From Gemmatimonadaceae bacterium (GTDB taxonomy: Bacteria; Gemmatimonadota; Gemmatimonadetes; Gemmatimonadales; Gemmatimonadaceae), in NCBI GenBank assembly GCA_014378185.1, contig JACMOE010000439.1:1-13946 (forward strand): DNA of 13,946 nucleotides, written 5' to 3'. The position numbers and the translations under genes were made by a program. Below are positions 1 through 7,529 of the stretch, piece after piece. How positions within the stretch are numbered: the stretch's first letter is position 1; every line of letters begins with the position of its first letter. Under the pieces are notes generated by a model. The model ran no database searches. It was not told the origin of the DNA and saw only the letters and a program-made list of their open reading frames with translations.

Positions 1-303
1 ATTGATACCGACTTCCTTGCTCGTCAGGTGCGAGAGCTCGTCACGCAGCTTGTCGACCTCGGCGCCCTTCTTCCCGATCACGACGCCGGGACGGCCCGTG
101 TGCAGGGTGACGACGACCTTGCCCGGCTTCCGCTCGATCACGATGTTCGCGATCGCGGCATGGCCCAGGCGGGCCTTCAAGTACTTGCGGAGCAACTCGT
201 CTTCCCGGAGCAACGCCGGCAACTCGCGCCCCGCATAGTACCGCGAGTTCCACTGCTTGCTGATGCCGAGGCGAAAGCCGATCGGATTGGTCTTCTGTCC
301 CAT
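1..303 (-). CDS. rpsC: 30S ribosomal protein S3, 5' part (runs off the left edge)
   Basis: Small-subunit protein S3, which lines the mRNA entry channel in the 30S head. Only the first 101 residues are in the window. They start with MGQKTNPIGFRLG, the typical S3 N-terminus, and continue to the start of the type II KH domain, where the nucleic-acid-binding loop GKKG is visible at about residues 77-80. A complete S3 has roughly 210-240 residues, so more than half lies beyond position 1. The ATG shares one base with the TAA stop of rplV (TAATG), which implies translational coupling. The gene order rplV-rpsC is the normal S10-operon order, and rplP would be expected next outside the window. The truncation is only the window edge. 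Confidence 0.97.
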   Translation of the reverse strand, partial: MGQKTNPIGFRLGISKQWNSRYYAGRELPALLREDELLRKYLKARLGHAAIANIVIERKPGKVVVTLHTGRPGVVIGKKGAEVDKLRDELSHLTSKEVGIN

Positions 304-734
304 TAGCGCCCTTCCCGTTCGGAGACCACGATTTCCACGTGGCTCGTCCGCTTGTGAATCGGAGTCGCACGCCCCTGAGCGGCCGGCATGAACCGCTTGA
401 GCTTGGGCCCCTCGTTGATGATGGCGTGCTTGATGTACAGCGAGTCCACGTCCAGCGCCGCGCCCGTCGCCCGCGCCGCCTGCTCGGCATTCGCCACCGC
501 CGACTTCAGCGTCTTGGTGATCTGCTTCGCCGCATGCTTCTTCGAGAACGTCAGCAGGGCGAGCGCGTCATTCACGTCCTTCCCGCGGATCTGGTCGATC
601 ACCAGGCGCATCTTGTACGGCGACTGCCGCGTCCCGCGCTGAAACGCACGGGCCTCGGTGGCCGGTCCACGACGGACCGGAGCCGTCTTCTTCGCAACCG
701 TCTTCTTCGCGACGGCCTTCTTCGCTGCCGGCAT
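303..734 (-). CDS. rplV: 50S ribosomal protein L22 with Lys/Ala-rich N-terminal extension
   Basis: L22 binds several 23S rRNA domains and its long beta hairpin lines the peptide exit tunnel. The encoded 143 residues exceed the usual 110-120. The core begins near residue 24 (ATEARAFQRGTRQSPYKMRLV). It includes the hairpin region around residues 108-127, with the segment LKRFMPAAQGRATPIHKRTSH at its centre. The first 23 residues are an added low-complexity basic segment built from AKK units (PAAKKAVAKKTVAKKT), probably disordered. A start inside the core would need a non-ATG codon, and the ATG at 734 sits three bases after the rpsS stop, so the extension is probably translated. The stop codon overlaps the rpsC start by one base. 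Confidence 0.96.
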   Translation of the reverse strand: MPAAKKAVAKKTVAKKTAPVRRGPATEARAFQRGTRQSPYKMRLVIDQIRGKDVNDALALLTFSKKHAAKQITKTLKSAVANAEQAARATGAALDVDSLYIKHAIINEGPKLKRFMPAAQGRATPIHKRTSHVEIVVSEREGR

Positions 735-737
735 GTC

Positions 738-1043
738 TTACTTGCCTCCCGGCTTCGGCGCGGACGTCTTCTTGTCCACCGCCTTGCCGCCCGTGTGACC
801 ACGGAAGAGACGCGTCGGCGAGAACTCGCCAAGCTTGTGCCCCACCATGTTCTCCGTCACGTAGACCGGAACGAACTTGTTGCCGTTGTGCACGGCGAAG
901 GTGTGCCCGACGAAGTCCGGGAGCACCGTGCTCGCGCGTGACCACGTCTTGATCACCTTCTTCGAGCCCGCCGCATTCTGCGTCTCGACCTTCTTCACGA
1001 GGGCCGGCTGCACGAACGGGCCCTTCTTTACGCTTCTCGCCAT
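738..1043 (-). CDS. rpsS: 30S ribosomal protein S19
   Basis: S19 sits in the head of the 30S subunit with S13 and contacts the A-site region and the intersubunit bridge. The 101-residue product has the canonical start MARSVKKGPFV, the central WSRASTVLPDFVGHTFAVHNG segment, and the conserved VTENMVGHKLGEFSPTR block that contacts 16S rRNA. The C-terminus is somewhat longer than in enterobacterial S19 (about 92 residues) and ends in a basic Gly/Pro/Lys stretch, a milder version of the tails on L4 and L22. It lies 15 bases after rplB and 3 bases before rplV, within the S10 operon. Confidence 0.97.
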   Translation of the reverse strand: MARSVKKGPFVQPALVKKVETQNAAGSKKVIKTWSRASTVLPDFVGHTFAVHNGNKFVPVYVTENMVGHKLGEFSPTRLFRGHTGGKAVDKKTSAPKPGGK

Positions 1044-1058
1044 GGTCTCTATCCCGGA

Positions 1059-1889
1059 TTACTGCGTGGCCTTGCCGCGCTTCCGACCGCGGACGATCAT
1101 CCGCGTGGAGGGCTTCTTCTTGTTGCGCGTCTTCACGCCTTCCTTCTTGCCCCACGGGCTGACGACGTTCCGTCCACCGTGCGTCCGTCCACCATGCGGG
1201 TGATCGACAGGGTTCATCACCTCACCGCGCACCTTCGGACGCTGACCCATCCAGCGGCTCTTGCCCGCCTTGCCCCACGACTCGAGCTCGTGTTCCGCAT
1301 TGCCGACTTCGCCGATGGTAGCCAGACACAGCTTGTGGATCATGCGCACTTCGCTGCTCGCCAACCGGAGCGTGACGTACTCGCCCTCCTTGGCCATCAC
1401 CTGCGCCGACGTCCCCGCCGACCGACACATCTGCCCGCCCTTCCCTACCTTGAGCTCGACATTGTGCACGTCGGTGCCCAGGGGAATCTCACCGAGCGGC
1501 AGCGCGTTGCCGAGCCGCACGTCGGTACCCGGGCCGGAGGCGATCACGTCGCCAACCTTGAGGCCCTTCGGATGCAGCACGTAGCGCTTCTCGCCATCCT
1601 CGTACTGCACGAGCGCGATGCGCGCCGAGCGATTCGGGTCGTACTCGATCTCACGCACCGTCGCGGGCAAGCCCAGGCGATTGCGCTTGAAGTCGATGAT
1701 GCGATACTTCCGCTTGTGCCCACCGCCGATGCGACGCATCGAGATGTGCCCATGATTGTCACGCCCGCCGCTCTTCTTGATCGGCTCGAGCAACGACTTC
1801 TCCGGCGTGCTCCGCGTGATCTCCGCAAAATCGGAGACCGAGCGGAACCGGCTGCTCTTGGTGACTGGCTTGAATTGACGAATTGGCAT
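1059..1889 (-). CDS. rplB: 50S ribosomal protein L2
   Basis: L2 is a primary 23S rRNA binding protein needed for subunit association and for assembly near the peptidyl transferase centre. The 276-residue length is normal. Visible landmarks are the N-terminal MPIRQFKPVTKSSRF, the OB-fold/SH3 region with GGHKRKYRIIDFKRNR, and the C-terminal segment NPVDHPHGGRTHGGRN (about residues 226-241). That last segment carries the conserved histidine implicated in ribosome activity in Escherichia coli studies. The C-terminus is basic (RNKKKPSTRMIVRGRKRGK), as usual for the family. The gene starts four bases after the rplW stop. Nothing is odd. Confidence 0.98.
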   Translation of the reverse strand: MPIRQFKPVTKSSRFRSVSDFAEITRSTPEKSLLEPIKKSGGRDNHGHISMRRIGGGHKRKYRIIDFKRNRLGLPATVREIEYDPNRSARIALVQYEDGEKRYVLHPKGLKVGDVIASGPGTDVRLGNALPLGEIPLGTDVHNVELKVGKGGQMCRSAGTSAQVMAKEGEYVTLRLASSEVRMIHKLCLATIGEVGNAEHELESWGKAGKSRWMGQRPKVRGEVMNPVDHPHGGRTHGGRNVVSPWGKKEGVKTRNKKKPSTRMIVRGRKRGKATQ

Positions 1890-1893
1890 CGGG

Positions 1894-2181
1894 TCAGCCC
1901 TCGAAGATCTCGATCTTGTCGCCGTCCGCGAGCTTCACGATCGCTCGCTTCCAGTGCGGCTTGCGCCCGACACTCTTTCCCATCCGCTTGTCCTTCCCGC
2001 GATGGTTGGAGGTCCACACACCCGTCACCTTGACGCCGAACAGCGTCTGGATGGCGTGGCGAATCTCCTGCTTGTTCGAATCGGGATGCACCTCGAAGTG
2101 GTACTCCCCGCGGTCCTGATAGGCGACCGAGCTCGCTTCCGTGATGAGCGGCCGCACGATCGTGCGATGAAGCGTTGGCAT
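1894..2181 (-). CDS. rplW: 50S ribosomal protein L23
   Basis: L23 lies at the exit of the peptide tunnel, where signal recognition particle and trigger factor dock. The 95-residue product matches the family length. It has the typical N-terminal IVRPLITEASS and the basic loop NHRGKDKRMGKSVGRKPHWKRA that penetrates 23S rRNA, followed by a terminal strand rich in acidic and hydrophobic residues (VKLADGDKIEIFEG). ATG start, three bases after the rplD stop. Its place between rplD and rplB is standard. Confidence 0.97.
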   Translation of the reverse strand: MPTLHRTIVRPLITEASSVAYQDRGEYHFEVHPDSNKQEIRHAIQTLFGVKVTGVWTSNHRGKDKRMGKSVGRKPHWKRAIVKLADGDKIEIFEG

Positions 2182-2184
2182 CGG

Positions 2185-2991
2185 CTACTTCTCCTTCTTG
2201 GTGGTCTTCTTGGCCGCCGCCTTCTTCACCGGCGCCTTGACCGCACTCTTCGCCTCGGTCTTGGCCGCACGCTTGGCAACCTTGCGCGCTGCCTTCTCCA
2301 CTTCCTTGACCGGACGGGCCCTCTTCGTCACGGGTGCCGGCTTCTCGTTCGCCAATGGTTCGAGCGTCGTGCCGATCGCGCCACCTTCCACCAGTACCAC
2401 ATCCGACCAGAGGATGTGATAAGTAGAGGCGTCGACGTACGGCATCACATGCACGTTCGGGATGTTGCGCCCGCTCAGGAAGACGTTCTGCTTCACGCCG
2501 TCCGTGAGGATGAGCACCTTCTTGTCCGCCACGTCGAGTCGCGCCACCAGACCCAGCAAGTGCGCCGTCTTCGGGGCGTCATAGTTGAACGCGTCGATCA
2601 CCATGATCGCGCCCTCGTTGTGGCGGGCGTTCAGCGCACTGCGCTTCGCCAGCGCACGCACCTGACGCGGCACATACTCGTCGTACGGGCGCGGCGTGGG
2701 GCCGAACACCGTACCACCACCCACGAAGTGCGGCGCACGGGTCGAACCCTGACGGGCTCGGCCTGTTCCCTTCTGCTTCCAGGGCTTCTGGTTCCCACCG
2801 ACGACATACTTGCGAATCTTGGTCGACGCGTTGCCCTGGCGCTGGTTGGCCATGAAGGCCTTCACCGCCTGGTGCATCACCGGCATGTTGATGATTCCGT
2901 CGAACGTCGCTTCAGGCAGCTGCACCTTTTCAGTGCGCGCGGTGCCGAGCGCCGAATACGCGGATACGGACTTGTGCTCGTTGTCAGTCAT
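2185..2991 (-). CDS. rplD: 50S ribosomal protein L4 with Lys/Ala-rich C-terminal tail
   Basis: L4 is an early 23S rRNA binding protein. Its extended loop reaches the exit tunnel, and in Escherichia coli it represses its own S10 operon. The product has 268 residues against about 205 in most bacteria. The core is complete: the tunnel loop with KPWKQKGTGRARQGSTR lies at residues 69-85 with GGGTVFGPTPR just after it, and the Rossmann-like body runs to about residue 215. From about residue 222 to the end comes an added tail of roughly 47 residues made almost only of Lys, Ala, Arg, Val and Thr, with an AAAKKTTKKEK terminus. It resembles histone-H1-like tails and is presumably disordered and RNA- or DNA-binding. 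The gene follows rplC by three bases. Confidence 0.97.
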   Translation of the reverse strand: MTDNEHKSVSAYSALGTARTEKVQLPEATFDGIINMPVMHQAVKAFMANQRQGNASTKIRKYVVGGNQKPWKQKGTGRARQGSTRAPHFVGGGTVFGPTPRPYDEYVPRQVRALAKRSALNARHNEGAIMVIDAFNYDAPKTAHLLGLVARLDVADKKVLILTDGVKQNVFLSGRNIPNVHVMPYVDASTYHILWSDVVLVEGGAIGTTLEPLANEKPAPVTKRARPVKEVEKAARKVAKRAAKTEAKSAVKAPVKKAAAKKTTKKEK

Positions 2992-2994
2992 GGC

Positions 2995-3675
2995 TTACCC
3001 CTGCTTCCGCACGACGACGATTCCGCTCTTGGGACCCGGAACTGCGCCGCGGATGTAGATCAGATTGCGCTCCAGGTCGACCTTCTCGACGCGGAGGCCG
3101 ATCTGCGTGTGACGCTCGGCGCCATAGTGGCCCGGCATCTTCTTGCCCTTGATGACGCGCGACGGATCGGTGCCGGGTCCGATGGAACCCGGACGACGAT
3201 GCTTCGTGTTGCCGTGGGTGTTCGGTCCGCCGTGGAAACCCCAGCGCTTCACCACACCCTGGAAACCGCGACCCTTCGTCGTGCCGGTGACCTTGACCGT
3301 TTCACCCTCGGTGAAGATGCCGACATTGATCGAATCGCCGACCTTGAGGTCCGGAATCTCCGCCTTCGCATTGCCCTTCTCGTCCAGCCGGATGCTGCGG
3401 AGCACGCGCGGCGCGGCATCGAGCCCCGCCTTCTTCGCGTGTCCCAGCTCGGCCGCGTTGACCCGACGGCCGCGCGGCGTCCGCTCGCCCTTCGCGGACA
3501 CGCGGATGTTCTTCTGCGAGCCCAGCCCGCCCAGCTGCACGGCCTTCAGCATCGACGTGCTCGTCACCGAGAGAACCGAATTCGGCTCCGCCTCGATCAC
3601 CGTGCACGGGATCTGCTGCCCCGCCGCGTTGAATATCTGGGTCATGCCCAGCTTTTTACCAATGATGCCTATCAC
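2995..3675 (-). CDS. rplC: 50S ribosomal protein L3 (GTG start)
   Basis: L3 is one of the two proteins that start 50S assembly, and its loop reaches the peptidyl transferase centre. The 226-residue product begins (M)IGIIGKKLGMTQIF, the family signature. It contains the glycine-rich central loop KGRGFQGVVKRWGFHGGPNTHGNTKHRRPGSIG split over about residues 134-166, which includes the glutamine that PrmB methylates in enterobacteria. The start codon is GTG at 3675-3673, with an AGGAG ribosome binding site six bases ahead. Upstream is a 123-bp gap with two hairpins, the only wide gap in the ribosomal operon seen here, so expression of rplC onward may be separately controlled. Confidence 0.97.
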   Translation of the reverse strand: MIGIIGKKLGMTQIFNAAGQQIPCTVIEAEPNSVLSVTSTSMLKAVQLGGLGSQKNIRVSAKGERTPRGRRVNAAELGHAKKAGLDAAPRVLRSIRLDEKGNAKAEIPDLKVGDSINVGIFTEGETVKVTGTTKGRGFQGVVKRWGFHGGPNTHGNTKHRRPGSIGPGTDPSRVIKGKKMPGHYGAERHTQIGLRVEKVDLERNLIYIRGAVPGPKSGIVVVRKQG

Positions 3676-3798
3676 TCTGCACTCCTGTTCGCTGAGTCAC
3701 TGGCTGATGCCAGTTGGACTGTGGATCGTGCCGACGGCCTGACGGCCGCTTGGGCCTGGTCCTGCTGTACTGCGGGGACGGCTCGCCGCCTGCCGCCT
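3676..3798 (-). promoter_or_regulatory. rpsJ-rplC intergenic leader with two stem-loops
   Basis: This 123-bp gap lies in an operon whose other gaps are 0-18 bases. Read on the coding strand, it first contains CGGCC-GTCA-GGCCG (positions 3748-3735). It then has a longer hairpin at 3720-3695, whose inner stem ACTGGC-ATCA-GCCAGT is closed by an outer AGTC/GACT stem with a two-base bulge. The AGGAG ribosome binding site of rplC follows about ten bases after the second hairpin. There is no U-tract, so a simple intrinsic terminator is unlikely. Ribosomal protein autoregulation, RNA processing or an internal promoter are the options. The hairpins are visible; the role is inferred. Confidence 0.5.
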
Positions 3799-4107
3799 CT
3801 ACTGCACCTTGATTTCGACGTCCACTCCGGCCGGCAGATCGAGCTTCGTCAGCGCGTCTACCGTCTGCGCGCGGCTGTCCAGGATGTCGATCACACGCTT
3901 GTGCGTCTTCAGCTCGAACTGCTCGCGCGACTTCTTGTCCACGTGCGGCGACCGGAGCACCGTCCAGCGCTGCGTCTTCGTCGGGAGCGGAATCGGACCC
4001 GAGACCTGGGCACCCGTCTTCTCCGCCGTGCGAACGATGTCGGCGGCTGCCTGGTCGATCACCGCGTGATCGAAAGCCTTGAGACGAATGCGAATTCTAC
4101 CTGACAT
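3799..4107 (-). CDS. rpsJ: 30S ribosomal protein S10 (NusE)
   Basis: S10 is a 30S head protein. As NusE it also pairs with NusB in transcription antitermination and with NusG in coupling. The product is 102 residues, the standard length. It has the N-terminal RIRIRLKAFDHAVID strand-helix, the GPIPLPTKTQRWTVLRSPHVDK loop that extends into 16S rRNA, and the closing strands ending DVEIKVQ. It starts 18 bases after the tuf stop, so it is read on the tuf transcript. No strong ribosome binding site is visible in that gap. Confidence 0.98.
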   Translation of the reverse strand: MSGRIRIRLKAFDHAVIDQAAADIVRTAEKTGAQVSGPIPLPTKTQRWTVLRSPHVDKKSREQFELKTHKRVIDILDSRAQTVDALTKLDLPAGVDVEIKVQ

Positions 4108-4125
4108 TGGTTATTCCGAAGAGAG

Positions 4126-5319
<1,194 letters not shown>

Positions 5320-5485
5320 GACCTATGACCGCAACGCAAGAGGTAGGACAGCCAGTAGCCCCCAGAGGAATATTGCGTCCCCCAGCGGCCGGATGAATTT
5401 CTGCGTGCACGCCATATCCACTGCAGCGCCCCGCCCAATCGAACGACACATCGCCGAAACCCGCTGACGACGACCCATCGAGCAG
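5320..5485 (-). other. tuf 5' leader / spacer between tRNA-Thr(GGT) and tuf
   Basis: This 166-bp stretch has no gene that I can support. It would form the 5' untranslated region of tuf after the tRNAs are cut out of the primary transcript. I looked for a second promoter and found only weak matches, none convincing. No strong Shine-Dalgarno sequence precedes the tuf ATG. Confidence 0.5.
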
Positions 5486-5558
5486 AGGACGCGATCGGGA
5501 TTGAACCGATGACCTCACCCTTACCAAGGGTGTGCTCTACCAACTGAGCTACGCGTCC
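5486..5558 (-). tRNA. tRNA-Thr (anticodon GGT)
   Basis: A complete cloverleaf of 73 bases including the discriminator. The acceptor stem is GGACGCG/CGCGTCC, the D arm GCTC...GAGC, the anticodon stem CACCC/GGGTG with loop TTGGTAA giving GGT, and the T arm ATCGG/CCGAT with loop TTCAATC. The anticodon reads ACC (and ACU) codons. The 3' CCA is not encoded and must be added by the CCA-adding enzyme. It is the fourth and last tRNA before tuf, in the position of thrT in the Escherichia coli tufB cluster. Confidence 0.97.
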
Positions 5559-5581
5559 AAGCCCATCACAAACCACTCGAA

Positions 5582-5601
5582 CCGGGAAAAGGTTTCCCCG
5601 G
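5582..5601 (-). other. Stem-loop in the tRNA-Gly/tRNA-Thr spacer (proximal to tRNA-Thr)
   Basis: On the transcribed strand an eight-pair stem, CCGGGGAA/TTCCCGG plus one G-U pair, closes a four-base loop ACCT. The sequence after it is not U-rich, so it does not look like a terminator. An RNase processing site or a spacer that keeps the two tRNAs folding separately is more likely. The structure is read by eye. Confidence 0.5.
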
Positions 5602-5610
5602 AGACACAGA

Positions 5611-5640
5611 AGCCGCCGCAATGCCGCGCGGCGGCCGGCT
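5611..5640 (-). other. GC-rich stem-loop in the tRNA-Gly/tRNA-Thr spacer
   Basis: On the transcribed strand the arms AGCCG-CCGC (with one bulged G) and GCGGCGGCT form about nine GC-rich pairs around an 11-base loop. It lies nine bases before the second stem-loop (5582-5601). Together the two fill a 115-base spacer, much longer than the 51- and 45-base spacers between the other tRNAs. A role in transcript processing is an inference. Confidence 0.5.
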
Positions 5641-5673
5641 TCCTCACCTGCCACTGCTCCTGCAACACCCCAG

Positions 5674-5746
5674 AGCGGGAGACGGGGCTCGAACCCGCGA
5701 CATCAAGCTTGGAAGGCTTGCGCTCTACCAGCTGAGCTACTCCCGC
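5674..5746 (-). tRNA. tRNA-Gly (anticodon TCC)
   Basis: A complete cloverleaf of 73 bases with discriminator T, as expected for glycine. The acceptor stem is GCGGGAG/CTCCCGC, the D arm GCTC...GAGC, the anticodon stem CAAGC/GCTTG with loop CTTCCAA giving TCC, and the T arm GCGGG/CCCGT with loop TTCGAGC. It reads GGA/GGG codons. CCA is not encoded. It matches the place and anticodon of glyT in the Escherichia coli tufB cluster. Confidence 0.97.
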
Positions 5747-5791
5747 GAAGTACCGCCCCGAACGTGCACGCCATGTGACCGCTACGACGCA

Positions 5792-5874
5792 TGGTGAGGG
5801 AAGGATTCGAACCTTCGAAGGCTTGCGCCGTCAGATTTACAGTCTGATCCTTTTGGCCACTCAGGAACCTCACC
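5792..5874 (-). tRNA. tRNA-Tyr (anticodon GTA)
   Basis: A class II tRNA of 83 bases with a long variable arm, as bacterial tRNA-Tyr has. The acceptor stem is GGTGAGG/CCTCACC, the anticodon stem TCAGA/TCTGA with loop CTGTAAA giving GTA, and the T loop TTCGAAT. The discriminator is A, the usual tyrosine identity base. CCA is not encoded. It is second in the cluster, matching tyrU in Escherichia coli. Confidence 0.97.
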
Positions 5875-5925
5875 CACTCTTATCACACACCGGCGTCATG
5901 ACTGCGCTCGTACAAGCACCTCGAG

Positions 5926-5998
<73 letters not shown>

Positions 5999-6025
5999 AG
6001 ACGGCCGTTTCTGCGCGAGACTCAT

Positions 6026-6054
6026 AGGATAGTTGGACGAAAGGGGTGAGTCAA
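6026..6054 (-). promoter_or_regulatory. Sigma70-type promoter of the tRNA-tuf-S10 operon
   Basis: On the minus strand a -35 box TTGACT (6054-6049) and a -10 box TATCCT (6031-6026) are separated by exactly 17 bases. The -10 box ends 27 bases before the first base of tRNA-Thr(TGT), leaving a short 5' leader. The -35 box begins only six bases after the cysS stop codon, so the promoter fills the whole gap. This is the best promoter match I see in the window. It fits a strong growth-linked promoter, but the start site is inferred. Confidence 0.8.
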
Positions 6055-6060
6055 GGCGGC

Positions 6061-7482
6061 TCAGCCGAGCTTCCAACGCGTCTCGCCGCCGGAATCCTCG
6101 ATAGTCACCCCGCGCGCCGTCAACTCGCCCCGAATCCCGTCTGCCGCAGCGAAATCGCGCGCCCCTCGCGCAACCCGCCGAGCCTCGATCCGCTCCTCGA
6201 TCCACTCCGCAAACGCGGAATCGGCTTCCTCGCGCTCCGGTACGATATCCAGAATGCTGTCGATGCGGTCGAACGCCGCCCTCGCACGCTCCACCGACCC
6301 CCGATCCCCACCACGACGGTCCAGCTCGGCATTCGCCTGCCGGATGAAGTCGAACAGGGCGGCGAGCGCCTCAGGACCGTTGAGGTCGTCAAACAACGCC
6401 GCCTCCGCCCGCACAACCGCCGCCTCGGCCACCCGGGCCAGCTCGGGCGTGCCACCCAGAGCCAGTGCGGTATCGGAGCGCAGCCGGCCGGCAAAATCGC
6501 CAACGCGGCGCACAGCCTGGCGCGAGGCCTCCAGCGCCTCCTCGGACAGGTTGAGCTCCTTCCGGTAATGCGTATTGAACACGAAATGCCTCAGCGCCGC
6601 CGCCGAGAAGCGGGCCTCGCGCAAACCCTGCACCGTGCTCACGTTGCCCACGCGCTTCGCCATCTTGGCGCCCTCGGTGAGCAGGAACGCACCGTGGCTC
6701 CACACCCGCGCAAACGGCACACCCGTGGCCGCCTCGCTCTGCGCAATTTCGTCCTCATGATGCGGGAAGATGAGGTCGATACCACCGCAGTGCAGGTCGA
6801 GCGTCTCTCCCAGCAGGTCCATGGCCATGGCAGAGCACTCGAGGTGCCATCCGGGCCGACCCCGACCCCACGGCGAATCCCACGCGGCGCCCGTAGCCTC
6901 ATCCTCTGGCTTGGCGGCCTTCCACAGCGCAAAGTCCTGCGCATTCTCCTTGGTATAGTCGTCCTGTAGCACCCGCGCGCCAGCCTTGATCTCCCGCGTG
7001 TCCAGCCGCGACAGGCGGCCGTACGCCGGAAACCTGGAGATGGCGAAGTACACCGAGCCGTCGTCGGCCTGATAGGCCACGCCTCGGCTCACCAGTCGCT
7101 CGACCAGCGCGATCATCTGGGGAATGAAGTCCGTCGCCCTGGGGTACGCCTCCGCCGCCTGGATGCGCAGGTACTCGCGGTCGCGGTGAAACACGACGAT
7201 CACCGGTTCGGTGACCTCCGAGATGGTCTTTCCCTGCTCCAGCGCCCGCTTGATGATCTTGTCGTCCACGTCCGTGAGGTTCATCACCTGGCGCACCGTC
7301 CACCCGCGCAACGCAAGCACCCTCCGCATGAGGTCCTCGAAAAGGAACGTGCGAAAGTTGCCGAGATGCGCCGGGTTGTAGACGGTTGGCCCGCACGTGT
7401 ACATCCGGACGGTGGTGCCATCCGCCGGCGCAAACGGCTCGACCTGGCGTGAGAGCGTGTTGTAGAGGCGGAAGTCGGACAA
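6061..7482 (-). CDS. cysS: Cysteinyl-tRNA synthetase
   Basis: Class Ia enzyme that charges tRNA-Cys with cysteine using ATP. With the proposed start it has 473 residues, near the family norm. Visible are the MYTCGPTVYNPAHLGNFR block (28-44) with the HIGH-equivalent HLGN, zinc ligands Cys30, Cys216, His241 and Glu245, GWHLECSAM (211-219), FPHHEDEIAQ, and the KMSKS-equivalent KMAKR (273-277), which departs from consensus. The C-terminal anticodon-binding part ends ETRWKLG. The start is uncertain. TTG at 7482 gives LSDFRLYNTLSRQ, which aligns with normal CysRS N-termini, but no clear ribosome binding site precedes it. The frame stays open upstream, antisense-like and out of register with mscS, and that extension is not CysRS-like. 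The stop is followed at once by the tRNA operon promoter. Confidence 0.95.
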   Translation of the reverse strand: MSDFRLYNTLSRQVEPFAPADGTTVRMYTCGPTVYNPAHLGNFRTFLFEDLMRRVLALRGWTVRQVMNLTDVDDKIIKRALEQGKTISEVTEPVIVVFHRDREYLRIQAAEAYPRATDFIPQMIALVERLVSRGVAYQADDGSVYFAISRFPAYGRLSRLDTREIKAGARVLQDDYTKENAQDFALWKAAKPEDEATGAAWDSPWGRGRPGWHLECSAMAMDLLGETLDLHCGGIDLIFPHHEDEIAQSEAATGVPFARVWSHGAFLLTEGAKMAKRVGNVSTVQGLREARFSAAALRHFVFNTHYRKELNLSEEALEASRQAVRRVGDFAGRLRSDTALALGGTPELARVAEAAVVRAEAALFDDLNGPEALAALFDFIRQANAELDRRGGDRGSVERARAAFDRIDSILDIVPEREEADSAFAEWIEERIEARRVARGARDFAAADGIRGELTARGVTIEDSGGETRWKLG

Positions 7483-7529
7483 AGGCGGGGACGGGGAACA
7501 GGGGACGGGACATGGCGGACGAGCGAAAG

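Noticed and set aside
1954..4104. A 716-codon open frame on the + strand, opposite rplW, rplD, rplC and rpsJ
   Set aside because: It is the antisense image of highly conserved ribosomal protein genes. Its composition (Arg, His, Leu, Asp rich) is typical of antisense frames in GC-rich DNA, and it spans several real genes.
5320..5485. A separate tuf promoter
   Set aside because: The best pair (TTGGGC, 16 bases, TATGGC) is weak on both boxes. The strong promoter ahead of the tRNAs is enough to explain expression.
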